In this document: in pieces, positions 41,423-51,399 of the stretch
Layout of the letters: each line of letters starts with the position of its first letter
Position numbering within the stretch: the first letter of the stretch is position 1
NCBI GenBank assembly: GCA_963575745.1
Contig: CAUYUJ010000925.1
Span: 302,632-366,631, forward strand
Direction of reading: 5' to 3'
Length of the DNA: 64,000 nucleotides
DNA from: Prorocentrum cordatum
Taxonomy: Eukaryota > Sar > Dinophyceae > Prorocentrales > Prorocentraceae
Notes under the pieces: model-generated
Seen by the model: only the letters and a program-made list of their open reading frames with translations
What the model was told of the DNA's origin: nothing
Databases searched by the model: none
Made by a program: the position numbers and the translations under genes

Positions 41423-43000
41423 TCAATCTGAGTCCGAGAATCCCGTGCGTGGCGGCGCCATGGCAAGTGCGGCAACCTCATCGTCATCCAAGAGGTCGGG
41501 AATTGGCTGGAAAGAAAAATCACGCGTGGCCCCCCTGTTAAGGGCCCCGCGCGCCCAGCGCTTCGGAGCGGCAGCAGGAGCGCCCGCCGTGGCTCTCGAG
41601 CCCGACGCTGTAGAGCCAGTCACATGCTCACCCACTGGCAGTTTCACTGGGCTGCTGGCCGCCACCGCCATCGACCCCGACTTGGCCGCTGCAGCCTTGG
41701 GGGGTGCCTTTGCCTTCGCCTTCTTCGCCGCGGGCTCGGCGATATCCACCTTCTCCTGGACAGCGCCGCCGCCGTCCGCGGCGACCGACTCGCCCCCCGA
41801 GGCCAGTGGTGCATCGGCGGCGCCAGCTGGGCGCTTCAGCGCCGCGGGCGCGGCGGCTGGGCGTTTCAGCACGTCCTTTGCGCCCTTGACGTTTCTGTAT
41901 GCTGGAGGGCACTGCTGAGGTAGCTGCTGGCCCTTCTCAGCCTCGTCCTTCAGCCTCTTCAACTCCTTCTTGTCCTGCACCTTGTCGGACTCCCACATCT
42001 TGCAGAACGGCAGCATGAAGTCAACTGCTTTCCGTAAGGTCGGATCATCATTGGGAACTTGACCAGGCTGGGGCATCGGCAATTCCCCGAACTTGTACAG
42101 CGGTGCCTGCAAGATCTGCGCACCCTGGTCGTACAACGAAAGGAGCTGCATGCGATCGGTGCGCTGCTGCAACGTTAACACGTTGTTCGTCGCCGAGTGC
42201 TCGCCAGTCCACAACGTATCAATACTGCAAGCGCGGCTGCCAGACTTGCCGATGGTGAACTCCGCCACTGAGATGCGGAACCTGTGCGTCGTGCCATCCC
42301 TCCATCTTGCCTCGACCAGCTCCTCTAGATTGGTGCCCTCGTCGATGTGGATCGGGAGCGACACCTCTTCGACGCCCTTGTTGTTTGGGCCAATGCCGAC
42401 CCTGTTGCCGAGCATGAGCTCGCTGGACCACGAGTACTCCCACTGGCTGTCCCGATCAGTCGCGCTCGGAGCTGCCGTCGCAGAGTCTGGATCGACCAAT
42501 TCGTCCGACACCTTCGGGGTCTCCTCCTCTCCGCCTTCCTCGTCGTAGTCTCCCTCGCCGTGGGCGGCGTCCTCGTCATCGGCGTCGTCGCCCTGGTCTG
42601 GCGCGTCGCCCAATAGCTCGATGATCCACGTCCTGTTGTCCCTGACGGCCTTGCCAGCGTGGCATATGAGGTTGTACGTTCGGTTGGTCATCGTTTCGAT
42701 CCAGTCATCCTTCTCGGACTGTGACATCTTCCACGCTGGCTTCTTAGGGTCAGCCATTGCCTTGATTATCTTCTTGAGAGCACTGTTGATATCTGATTTC
42801 TTGAACGCCAAGTTGGGAGACAACCCTCTCATGTCGATGAGGAAATCCTTGCTGCGCGTCATCGCCTCCCTGCTGAATTCAGCCTTGGTCGCTTTCGGTG
42901 TCTCCGAATACTTGAGACAGCTAGCTCCATGTTTGATGCGCTGCTTCTTGATTGTCTCCTCTAAGCAATCACCATCATATCGCGGGCGCTTAGACGCCAT
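41423..43000 (-). CDS. Intact 525-residue KRPA-repeat protein of unknown function
   Basis: It starts at the ATG at 43000 (MASKRPRYDGD) and ends at 41423 without interruption, which is striking among so many decayed frames. The N-terminal 150 residues are basic and helical, with KKQRIKHG and EFSREAMTRSKDFLIDMRGL. An acidic stretch follows (DDADDEDAAHGEGDYDEEGG). The middle is globular-looking (SLPIHIDEGTNLEELVEARW and TTHRFRISVAEFTIGKSGSR). The C-terminal third is low complexity, with two KRPA(A/G) units and PAAKKAKAKAPPKAAAAKSG. Charge pattern suggests a nuclear protein. It is the first of three minus-strand frames in the 8.8 kb insertion, so it may be an accessory transposon protein. No enzymatic motif is seen. 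Confidence 0.7.
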   Translation of the reverse strand: MASKRPRYDGDCLEETIKKQRIKHGASCLKYSETPKATKAEFSREAMTRSKDFLIDMRGLSPNLAFKKSDINSALKKIIKAMADPKKPAWKMSQSEKDDWIETMTNRTYNLICHAGKAVRDNRTWIIELLGDAPDQGDDADDEDAAHGEGDYDEEGGEEETPKVSDELVDPDSATAAPSATDRDSQWEYSWSSELMLGNRVGIGPNNKGVEEVSLPIHIDEGTNLEELVEARWRDGTTHRFRISVAEFTIGKSGSRACSIDTLWTGEHSATNNVLTLQQRTDRMQLLSLYDQGAQILQAPLYKFGELPMPQPGQVPNDDPTLRKAVDFMLPFCKMWESDKVQDKKELKRLKDEAEKGQQLPQQCPPAYRNVKGAKDVLKRPAAAPAALKRPAGAADAPLASGGESVAADGGGAVQEKVDIAEPAAKKAKAKAPPKAAAAKSGSMAVAASSPVKLPVGEHVTGSTASGSRATAGAPAAAPKRWARGALNRGATRDFSFQPIPDLLDDDEVAALAMAPPRTGFSDSD

Positions 43001-43031
43001 CTCGCTCCTGGTGTCTGTGCAGCAAACCTAT

Positions 43032-43053
43032 ATTGAGTCAAAACAGCTATGGA
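43032..43053 (-). other. Possible degenerate spliced-leader relic
   Basis: The minus strand agrees with the 22-nt DinoSL at 17 of 22 positions, keeping a TAGC block, the four T's and CTCAA. It lies about 32 bases upstream of the 43000 ATG in the same orientation. Chance or decay cannot be separated by eye. Confidence 0.35.
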
Positions 43054-43475
43054 ATACGGGCCGCGTCAGCGGTAGCCAACCTACTGTTCGAAACCGACAG
43101 GCCCTGCAGCGCTCGTTATGTTTGACGGTGTCAATTTTTGTTTGAGGTGGCGGTGGTGGCGCAATGTGGCATTCAATGCCGAATACATTCAAACGAACGG
43201 TGAGGAGAGCTGGAGGATATGGTGGAGGTGATCGTGGAGGTGGAGCGTGCAGTGAGAACGGTGGTGGATGCGGTGGTCGCGATAGCGTTACACTAAAAAC
43301 ACTGCTGGGTATTCGGGCGCCCCCGAAAACTTGATCTCAACCCTCGCGCAGCTAACGTTTTTCAATGAATTCTGACACACGCGTGCGTTTACACACAATA
43401 TACGACAATGAGCCTTATTTTAAGACTTGCATATACTTACATACGCGAGCTTTATTTTAAGGAGTGATGAGTCAC
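43054..43475. other. Right end of the 8.8 kb insertion
   Basis: Contains GGTGGA-like triplets (43145-43280), then AT-richer terminal DNA with two copies of a CTTATTTTAA/CTTTATTTTAA motif at 43414 and 43450 before the GATGAGTCAC end. Confidence 0.5.
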
Positions 43476-45390
43476 AAGGACATGCGGGCGGCCCCCGGCG
43501 CGTGAGCTCGCTGGCATCCGTGCCGCCGCCCGGCGCGCTGTCTGCAGAGGGGGCTTCCGCGCCGCCGCAGCAGTGATCTTCGGCGTGCTCAGCCCGAGCT
43601 GGCGCCTCGGCCCGGCGGCCGTGGCCGCCGTCGCGCCTCTCTGGCAGGTCGCCAAGGCGCAGCGGCGGGGGCGATTCCCTCGCGACCTTTCTGGCGGGCT
43701 GCGCAGGGCGCCATTGCTGCCGGGCACGGGCGCGCGCGCGCGGCCCGATCGCGGCAGCGTCGCGGAGCATGTTGGAGTTGCAGCTCGGCTCCGACGCGGA
43801 GTGCTGGCACGGCGCCCCGTCTGCGCCAGCGGTGCGGCGGCCGGCCGACCGACCGCTACAGGACGCGCGGGGCGTGCTCCTCGCGGCCTGGGCGTGCCGC
43901 GAGGCCCGCGCGCTCGTTGCCCGGCGTGGGGATTTCGCGCGCGATCGGTCGAGGCGTGGGCCGGTGGGCCACGCGGCGTCTTCTGGAGAGCGGCGAGCTC
44001 GCCCCCGATGCAGCGGGCGCGCTCCAGGCCGTGCTGACGGGGAACGTGATCACCGAATCGGTGGCGGCCAAATGGGGCAAGCCGGAGCGTTATCCGCACT
44101 GCGGGGCCGCGCGGGAGGATAGGCAGCACCGCTTCTTGGAGTGCCCTCGGTGGTCCGAGCCCTGCAACGGCGCCCTGGCCGCCGGAGGTCTCTCGGCCGC
44201 TGCCCTCCGAGCGCGGCTGCCAGATGGGGTGGCGACTTTTGGCGTCCTCCCGCAAGACGTCCGGCTGGCGGCGCTGGCGGCCGCAACCGGCGCGCCCTTG
44301 CCACCCCCTCAGCTGCCGGCGCCCGCGCTGCCCCCAGGGGCGCTGGAGGGGGGCTGCCCGGATTGGGCGGACGGGGCCTGCGCGCATCCTACAGGCCCAT
44401 GCAGTCCTGGCGCGCGCCGGCTGGGGCTTGCGGCCGGAGCGGCCCGGGGCGCCCCTGGCGGAGCGCCGCGGGCCCGTCGACGGCGCGCAACGGCGAAGCG
44501 GGCAGAGCCGCCGTCTGCCTGGCGGGCTCGCCCGTCGAGGTCACCGCGGACTCGCAGTGCGTCCGGAACGGCGTGCTGAGCCTCCGCGGCGGGCTTCGCC
44601 GCGCGATTGGGCGCGCGCAGACTTGTGGGCGCTCGTGGGGCCTTTTTGCAAGACAGGCTACGCCGTCGCGCGCTGGGTCAAGGGCCACCTCGATGCGGCG
44701 GCAGCGGCCGAGCGCGGAATCTCGGAAGAGGCGCGAGAACGCCGAAGCGGACCGCTTGGCGGGGAGGCAGCCGAGGCCCGCTCGCCGGCGACGGACCTCG
44801 TCCAGGAGCGCGCGGCCCAGCTGCATGCGCTGCAAGTGCTGTAGAAGATGCTGGCCGAAGTCAACGTGGCGACCCTGAGAGCCAACCGCGGCAACGATGG
44901 CCGCGGCGCCCCCCGGGCGCAGCGGCGCCAGGTGGCGCCGCGCCCCCGCCGGCGACCAGGGAGGCGGAATCCCCGGGTGGCGGATGACGCGGCCGCGGCC
45001 GCAGCCGTGACCGCCGCGGACCCCCGGCGCCAGGGCCGCGCCGCAGCCCCCGCGCCGCGGCGAGGGGGGGCCGCCGAGGCGCAGGCGCTGTTCGCAGGCG
45101 GCGCGTGGCGCGCGCGCGGCGTCGCGGGGGCCCGGTTGGTTGGGTCGCCTGCCTGCGCCGCGGCTGTGGGGCCCCGCAGTGGGGCCGCCTCGCGAGCCGC
45201 CCCTGCGGCGGGCGGGCCCCGATCCTCCCCCGCCTTGGGCAGCCGCGCCGCTGCTGCTTCCGGCGGCGCGCGCGGGGGGCCCCGAGTCCGCGCGGCGGGC
45301 CGCTCTGCGGGGGCGCCTGGCCGAGCGGCCCGGGGCGCCCGATTCATCAATGGATTCGCGGCGCCGCGCAATGGCGCGCGCCCTCCCTTT
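43476..45390 (+). mobile_element. LINE (element C), 3' part: Cys/His block, RNase H, C-terminus
   Basis: It resumes with TCGRPPARELAGIRAAARRA, then AAAVIFGVLSPSWRLGPAAV (~43570). Later blocks are RLLESGELAPDAAGALQAVL (~43985), KWGKPERYPHCGAAREDRQH with RFLECPRW (~44070-44155, a CxxC...H...C finger-like block), and RNase H signatures: WADGACAHP (~44365), VTADSQCVRNGV (~44540), WVKGHLD (~44670) and NAEADRLAGR (~44735). These fall in three frames, so the domain is dead. A GC-rich C-terminal stretch to about 45390 resembles the Trp/Cys-rich tail of the same LINE class. The true 3' end is not identified. Confidence 0.7.
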
Positions 45391-46003
45391 CCCCCCCCCC
45401 CCCCCCCTCCTTTCCGCCTCCGCGCCCCCCCTCCCCTCTGTGCCGCAGGGCTTCCTTCGCGCCTCTTAAAAAGTGCCCGAGATCCGCGGGCCCCCTGGCG
45501 CTGGCCACGACGCCGTCGCATGAAGCAAGCGGCCGCAGCAGCGCGCCCGCATCGATAGGGCCGCATGTTGAAACCCTTCACGCTGCCAGAACTTCACCGA
45601 TTTAGCGTGGCAGTTTCGTGCGTCCAACCAGTCGTGCTCCGAGACTTTCGCCAACGAGTTTACTGAGCAAGTGTGCAACGCTCCCATGTCGTCCTTCGGC
45701 TCGTTTCACGCCCCCCCCGGAAGCCGTGGATTTCCCCGTCCGCGTGGAGCTCAGTCCGCCCTCTCGCTCCTCTCCGTCGCGTGGCAAGCGACGCTCGTCG
45801 ACGCTCCCTACAAACTGTGCATCAACTCTGCCTGCGTGCCTGGGCTGGACTTTGTGAATCAAGCCTTCTATCCCAGAAGTCGCCCTCAGGCTCCGGGCAT
45901 TGGGCCCCTGGGGCGGCGCGCAGTCGGCCGTCGCGACGGCGCCCGGCGTGTGTCTCACGTCTTAGGCTAGACCTCTGTCGCTGCGTGGCGAGCCGCCACC
46001 GCG
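45391..46003. other. Junction between LINE elements C and D
   Basis: Short frames without recognised domains. It may include the unrecognised upstream part of element D. Confidence 0.4.
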
Positions 46004-48219
46004 GTGCAGAGGATGATTCAACCTGCTGTTGCTGCCCATCGCGCGGCCTTCATTGAGGCCAAAACAGCGGAAGCCCGTGCTGCGCGCGTCCGAGGCGATT
46101 CGCGTACGACCTACGCCCTTCTACGTGCTCTTGGTGGTCGCTGCACGTCTAAGCAGCCCCAGCACGTAGAGAAGCCCGACGGCGCCCTCGCCACCTCTGA
46201 AGCCGAACGGCAGGCACGGCGGCTACAACGCTACACCGACGTCTTCAAGGGCACCCCGATGTCTATCGAGCAGCTCCGCGGCATCCCGCTCGAGGCCCCG
46301 ATCATCAACGACTGCGTCGACGTCTCGCCCTCCCGCGTCGAGGAGGCCCTGATGCGCCTGACGTCCAACCGTGGTGCTGGTCGTGATGGCGTCGCCGCCG
46401 AGGTCCTGCGCGCTGGCGGTGGCGCGGTGGCCTCGACGTTGTCCGAGGTGTACGGTTGCGTGGTCTCTTCCGAGGTTTGGCCTTCTGCTTGGGCTGGTAG
46501 CCGCGTTGTGGAAGTCCACAAAAGGAAGGGCTCCAAACATATTTGCGATGGATATCGCGGCATCCACCTCGACAGTCACATGTGCAAGGGCCTGAAGGAA
46601 ATCCTCAATGACCAGATCAAGCCGCAGTGCGAGGCGGGGGGGGCCCTCGTCCCAGTTCGGCGCCGTCTCGCGCCGAGGTGCCGACTTTGCCTCCCACGTT
46701 GTTCTCACCTTCGTTGATCGGAGCAAGGCCCTCCAGCTGTGCACTTTCATTCTGTACGTCGACCTGTCCAAGGCTTTCGATAAGGCTTTGCGCGAGCTGG
46801 TCCTGGGAATCCCCCTGGACTGCAAGATCCCGAACGAGTGCTTCGCATCCTTCGGCCTCGCTTCTCATCATGTGTCCTGGGTCATGGAGTTCGTGCCCGT
46901 GCACGGCCCCCTCATGCGACAATGGGGCGTCCCTGGTAAGGTGGTGCGCTTGGCGAAAAACCTTCATTCGATGAGTTGGCTCAGTTACGGCGACGTTGAC
47001 CCGGCCGTCAGCGTGAGGCTCGGCGGCAAGCAAGGGTGCGATTTCGGCAGCAACATCTTCAACGGCTCGTACTCCGTTGGCCTTCTGCTCCTTCGCGACG
47101 CTCTTCTCCGAGCTGGTGTCGTTCTTCGCGTCCGTCGTCGGGGCCCCGACTTTCTCTCCCCAGCGGAGTGTGGCAGTACCGACGACACCATCTTTCCCAT
47201 AGTCGACGTGGCATTCGTCGACGATGAATGCTTGATGCTCTGCGCCAAATCGCTTCTGAGCTAGACGCCCGCATTGATGTCCTCCTCGTTTCTTTGAACG
47301 AGGTGTTCAAGGTCTGCTTCACTTCGAGATCCACTGGAAACCTGGCAAGACAGAGCGTATCATTGTGTACCGTGGGAAGAATGCTGGAACACATTCTCAA
47401 GCCCGCCGCGCCGGCCGGGCTGACTCCATGGCCGTGCGCGTCCCCGGCTCTGCGAACAGCATCGCAGTAGTCCACAAGTACAAGCACTTCGGCGGCGTCA
47501 CCGAGACTGGCGGCAACAATGTGATTGAGGCCCGGGCTAGGTCCAGGGCGGCTGCAGAGGCGTACAGCCCCCTCTCGGTGCGCAAGTATGGCCCTAATGC
47601 CTCGGACCTCGAGATTCGCCTCACCCTGAAAGCACCATCTGTAGACTGCGTGCTCAGGTGCAACCGATTAGTGTACGTTGGCAGGGTCATGCGCCAGGGT
47701 CCCACCGAGCTACAGTCACTTATCGTTCCTTGCCCTCCTCTGACCCGCCTGCTTGAAATGCAGCTGGTGCTGGAGGACCTGCAAGGTTTATGGCGGATGT
47801 CAGCTCTGTGCTCCGGTCCCCCTTACCATTCAGAGTCTTTCGCCCCGTGGGGTCAAGTCATTGCCGAATCTCCAGCTCGCTGGTCTCACGGTGTCAACTG
47901 TATATGTTTCGTGGAGTCGGTGTGCGACCTTGGCACTCCTGCTCCCCATCCCTCCAGCTCCCCCGTTGCATCTTTCAAATGTGATTTATGTAATTGCGCT
48001 TTTGCTTCCGACAAGGCCTTGCGCTCGCATCGCCGTGCCCAACATGGCACCCGAGTTCCCCAGCGACTGTATTGCCTCGCGGACGGCACATGCCAAGGCT
48101 GTGGCACCAGGTACCGGTCCCGTCGTCGCTTGCTGGCTCACCTCTGCGACTCTCGTCGCGCGATGCTGGGAGGCCATATGCGCCAGGCTAGCGTCGTATG
48201 TAAAGCTATCAGCTTCTGA
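46004..48219 (+). mobile_element. LINE (element D): reverse transcriptase and C2H2 fingers, frameshifted
   Basis: Three frames in order. The first (46004 to ~46650) has LTSNRGAGRDGVAAEVL and HKRKGSKHICDGYRGIHL (the YRPI-type RT block). The second (~46650-47264) has FILYVDLSKAFDKAL (motif A, Asp kept), VRLGGKQGCDFGSNIFN (motif B region) and VAFVDDECLML (motif C, DD kept). The third (~47400-48219) has VVHKYKHFGGVTETGGNN (the KYLG block), then FKCDLCNCAFASDKALRSHR followed by a His, and CQGCGTRYRSRRRLLAHLC, two zinc-finger-like units. Catalytic residues survive but at least two frameshifts break it. No endonuclease is seen in place; a similar-type fragment lies at 31077-31320. Confidence 0.8.
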
Positions 48220-48845
48220 ATGCAATCGCCTCGACAGTATAGACAACGATCTGCGTCGCCAGGCCCGCCTCAGCGGCCATTCACACGCGCTGGCAGTTGG
48301 GCAGGCTTTCACTTCCACTGGAAGGGCCGTGGGTCGCTGCACACACATTATCGCTTCAGCCACATTCCAGTTATAACATCTTGCGGCAGAGTCGATCCAA
48401 GCCTTGAGGAATAACATGCATTTATCTACGTATATACACATACACACATAAATTAAACATACAGAAGCCTCTATACATGTCCTTCACCCTGTGTCTGGTC
48501 TCCCTTCACGCTCCACAGTGGCCTGCGGTTTCGTTGGCCATAAGTCCCCCCTCGCAGCACATCTAATCGCTTGCATCATCATTCCCAGGAACTTAATTTC
48601 GCGGGCCAATTGAAACAATTTGGGGCATGAGCAGCCATGGCCGAGCGGTGCGCTTACAGAGTGCACTCCTGAATGCCTCTCCCAAGCACCCCACGTCTCC
48701 CAACGTGCGGGGTGCATGGCGTGGTGTCCGTCTCCCCCTGTTGGCCGAAGCGGCCCAGCTCGGCTCATGTGGTGGTCCCGCCAACAGTGGGCACCCGAAA
48801 GTCACTCGTGGGTTGGGGGCGGGCCCGTCCTGTCAGCGTTTGGCT
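48220..48845. other. No recognisable gene
   Basis: Includes a TA/CA-rich stretch at 48420-48475 after the LINE, possibly its 3' end. Confidence 0.4.
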
Positions 48846-48849
48846 GCGG

Positions 48850-49575
48850 TCGCTGGGTCCCCCTCTTACTCCTCCTCCTGCCCCCTCTCCTCTTCTTCCT
48901 CCTCCCTGTTCCTACTGGCCCTCCTCCTGCACCACCCAATCATCCGTTTCCTCCTGCCCCTCCTCCTCCTCCTCCTCCTCCTCCTACTCTTTCCTCCTCC
49001 TCCTCCTCCTCCCTCCTCCTCTCCTCCTCCTCTTCCTCCCCCTCCTCCTCCTCCCCCCCACTCCCCGTCCACCTCCATCTCCCCCTCCTCCTCCTCCTCC
49101 TCCTCCTCCTCCTCCTCCTCGTCGGGTTCCTTCTCTGACGCTGCAATTTGCGCGCATCCCCCTCGCGCCCTTCCTCCCGCCCCCTCGTGCCGGTCCAGCC
49201 GCCGCGAGAGCATCTCGGTCGGCATGGCCTGTCAGGCGGGCCATGCAAGGGCCGATTGGGAAATATGGTTGCGGGCACGCATTCAACGCGTCCCTCCTCC
49301 CTCCCCTTGCTGCTCCCTCCTCCTGCTCCTCCTCCTCCTCCTCCTCCTCCTCCTGCTCCTCCTCCACATTCACCCTCTTCCTCCCTCCCCAGTGCCCCCC
49401 ATCTCCCCTCCTTGCTCCTCCTCCCCCCTCCCTCCTTTTACTTCCCCCTCCCCCCTCCTCCCTCCTTCCAACTCCCCCTCCTTCTGCTCCTCTCTCCCCC
49501 CTCTTTCTGCTCCTCCCTCCTCCCTCCTTCTACTTCTCCTACCTCCCCCGTCCTTCTAGTCCCCCTCCGCTTTCC
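48850..49575. repeat. CTC/TCC low-complexity tracts
   Basis: Two large CTC-triplet blocks (48860-49120 and 49310-49560) flank about 190 bases of unique sequence. Long open frames here are compositional. Confidence 0.9.
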
Positions 49576-49599
49576 CAACTCCTCGCCCTCTACCTGCCA

Positions 49600-50273
49600 C
49601 CTTGCCGTTGCCCTCGTGGCCTCTCCTCGCCCAGCACCGCGCAAGCTTTCCAGGCCAAGCTGGGGAACACTGCTATCGGTAAACGCCTACCAACAAAGGG
49701 TATATCTATACGCCTATGCTGTGCAATCCATGTTGTGCAACCTATGTGGGGCAATCTGTATGGTGCAACATCTCTTGTTACATGTGGCACCTTTGCACGC
49801 GCGAACACGCGCGTGGCCTGCGCAAGCTGGGAGAAGCCCACGGGCGTATCGACAGCCCGAAACCCTTCCCAGAGAAATAGGTGGCAGGGAGAAGGAAGCA
49901 CGTTGCGTGTCTCTGAGGGGCCTGTTCGGGCATCCCTAGAATGCTGGCCGTCACATCGAGCATTCATGCAGCTTCTTCCTACCAGAAAGCCTCGCTGGTC
50001 AGGGCGCGCCTGCTCACTGACGACGTACTTCGGCTTCGTGTCTCGCGCCGAGGACGGGGTCTTTTCATCTGAGTTCTTAAGTGCGAATGGCCGAGTGGCC
50101 GCGGGAGACCCCGCTGGACTGCTGCAGTCGCCCTCCTGTTTGCCCTTCGGAGCAAGCGCGAGCAACGTATCATCTGGTCTTGCTGGTTGTGGCAGACCGC
50201 TCAACATAACCTGGAGGAGGTTCGGGGGAATCTCCGCCGAGAGGGAGTTTTGCTGCCATGCTGCGCGCGGCAA
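49600..50273 (-). mobile_element. LINE reverse transcriptase relic (element F)
   Basis: One minus-strand frame is open for 227 codons. It reads LLALAPKGKQEGD, PAATRPFALKNSDEKTPSSA, then QARPDQRGFLVGRSCMNARC. In LINE RTs the series PKG, TRPI(S)L.N.D.K and QRGF..GR is conserved in this order and spacing. Motifs A to C are not recognised downstream, so the copy is truncated or rearranged. Confidence 0.55.
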
Positions 50274-50307
50274 GCCGCCAGGCCCTGCCGCTGTCGGCGT
50301 GGTAAAA

Positions 50308-50406
50308 ATGTCTCCCTCCTCCTCCTCCTCCTCCTCCTCCTCCTCATACTTCTCCTCCTCCTACTCCCCCCGCCTCGTCGTCCTCCTCCTCCTCCTCTTC
50401 CGCCTC

Positions 50407-50441
<35 letters not shown>

Positions 50442-50452
50442 GAGCCTCGAGT
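50308..50452. repeat. (CTC)n then (CGT)n microsatellites
   Basis: CTC triplets at 50310-50405, then about 13 CGT triplets to 50450. Confidence 0.9.
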
Positions 50453-50607
50453 CCTCCTGAGGGGGGGAGCGCCGCCGCCGCCGCCGCAGCCGCAGGGCGC
50501 GGCCCGCCTGCTGGGCGCCGCCGCAGGCCGTCGCGGCAACGCAGCAGGCGGCCACGCCGCGACCCGCCTCCAGCGCACCCTGCGGTGAGGGGGCTCGTCG
50601 GGGTTCC

Positions 50608-50735
50608 TACTCCTCCTCCTCCTCCTCCTCCTGCTCCTCCTTCCCAGCCTCATCCCCAGCCGCCTCCTCCTCCTCCTCCTCCTCCTCCTCCTCCGCCTCC
50701 TCCTCCTCCTCCTCCGCCTCCTCCTCGTTTTCCTC
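50608..50735. repeat. (CTC)n microsatellite
   Basis: CTC triplets with GCC/CGC interruptions. Confidence 0.9.
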
Positions 50736-50754
50736 TGTGCACTCCCGCTGAGAC

Positions 50755-51310
50755 GACACACGGGCTTCTGGGGGCCTGCCGTTCTCAGAGGCCTCCAGGC
50801 CTTTGTGAGAAGGCCTCCCTTTCCTCTGAAAGGTCCCCCCTGAGGGATCCCCCGCTTCTGACAGAGGCCCTCTCGGAGGGGCACGGGGGCTTCTAAGACT
50901 TCTCCCCAGAAGCCCTCGAAGCCTCTTGCCTTCGTAGAAGCTCTCCCGCGGGCCGACCCCCTTGCGCCACCCCCTTCTGCGCGCCGCCCCCATGCTGGGG
51001 CAACGTCACCAGGGGGGCCGGCTCAGAGGGGGGCGGACACCGCGCCGGAGTCGGCGGTGCGTCGCCAATGGACCGTGGACGTGCGCCCATTGGCGGACTG
51101 TCCTGGGCGGGGTGGGATTTCGGGCCCCTGTCGGTGATCAAGGGGCGATTGGGGGTCGATGCGTCATATTACGCTCGGCGGCGCGCCCAGGGGGGAAGGC
51201 CGAGGGGGCGAGGCCTCCCGGGAGGCTCCGGAGGCCTCAGGCCTCCCGAGGAGCTTCGCGAGCCCTCTGCGAAGTCGCAGAAGGCTTCTCGGAAGGCCGC
51301 AGGGCTTCTG
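50755..51310. other. GAGGCCTTC-type dispersed short repeats, no gene
   Basis: Motifs such as AGAAGGCCTCC, GAGGCTTCTC and CAGGGCTTCTGAG recur in both orientations at 50760-50950, 51200-51310 and 51620-51750. They can fold on one another. No coding region is recognised. Confidence 0.5.
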
Positions 51311-51315
51311 AGCAG

Positions 51316-51388
51316 CCCTTCCTCCTCCTCCTCCTCCTCCTCCTCCTCCTCCTCCTCCTCCTCCTCCTCCTCCTCCTCCTCCTCCTCC
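51316..51388. repeat. (CTC)n microsatellite
   Basis: About 24 pure CTC triplets. Confidence 0.95.
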
Positions 51389-51399
51389 CCCTCTCGCGA

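Larger units (their letters stand above)
34678..43475 (-). mobile_element. ~8.8 kb insertion with three minus-strand reading frames, candidate transposon
   Basis: The block interrupts LINE element C exactly where GVHGATP should continue into TCGRPPARELAGIRAAARRA, which resumes at about 43480. Its ends are GTGATTCATCGAGC on the left and, read inward, GTGACTCATC on the right. Both are followed within 30 bases by copies of a (T)AAA(T/G)AAAGCTC-like motif (TTTTAAAGCTC left, TAAAATAAAGCTC right). No clear target duplication is seen. Inside, in minus-strand order, lie a KRPA-repeat protein, a second protein with one stop, and a transposase-like protein with two stops. Microsatellites fill the spacers. 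A single large DNA transposon is the favoured reading, and serial insertion is the alternative. Confidence 0.55.

Noticed and set aside
48673-50460. 595-codon plus-strand open frame
   Set aside because: Mostly translation of CTC/TCC microsatellites. It is antisense to an RT relic at its right end.
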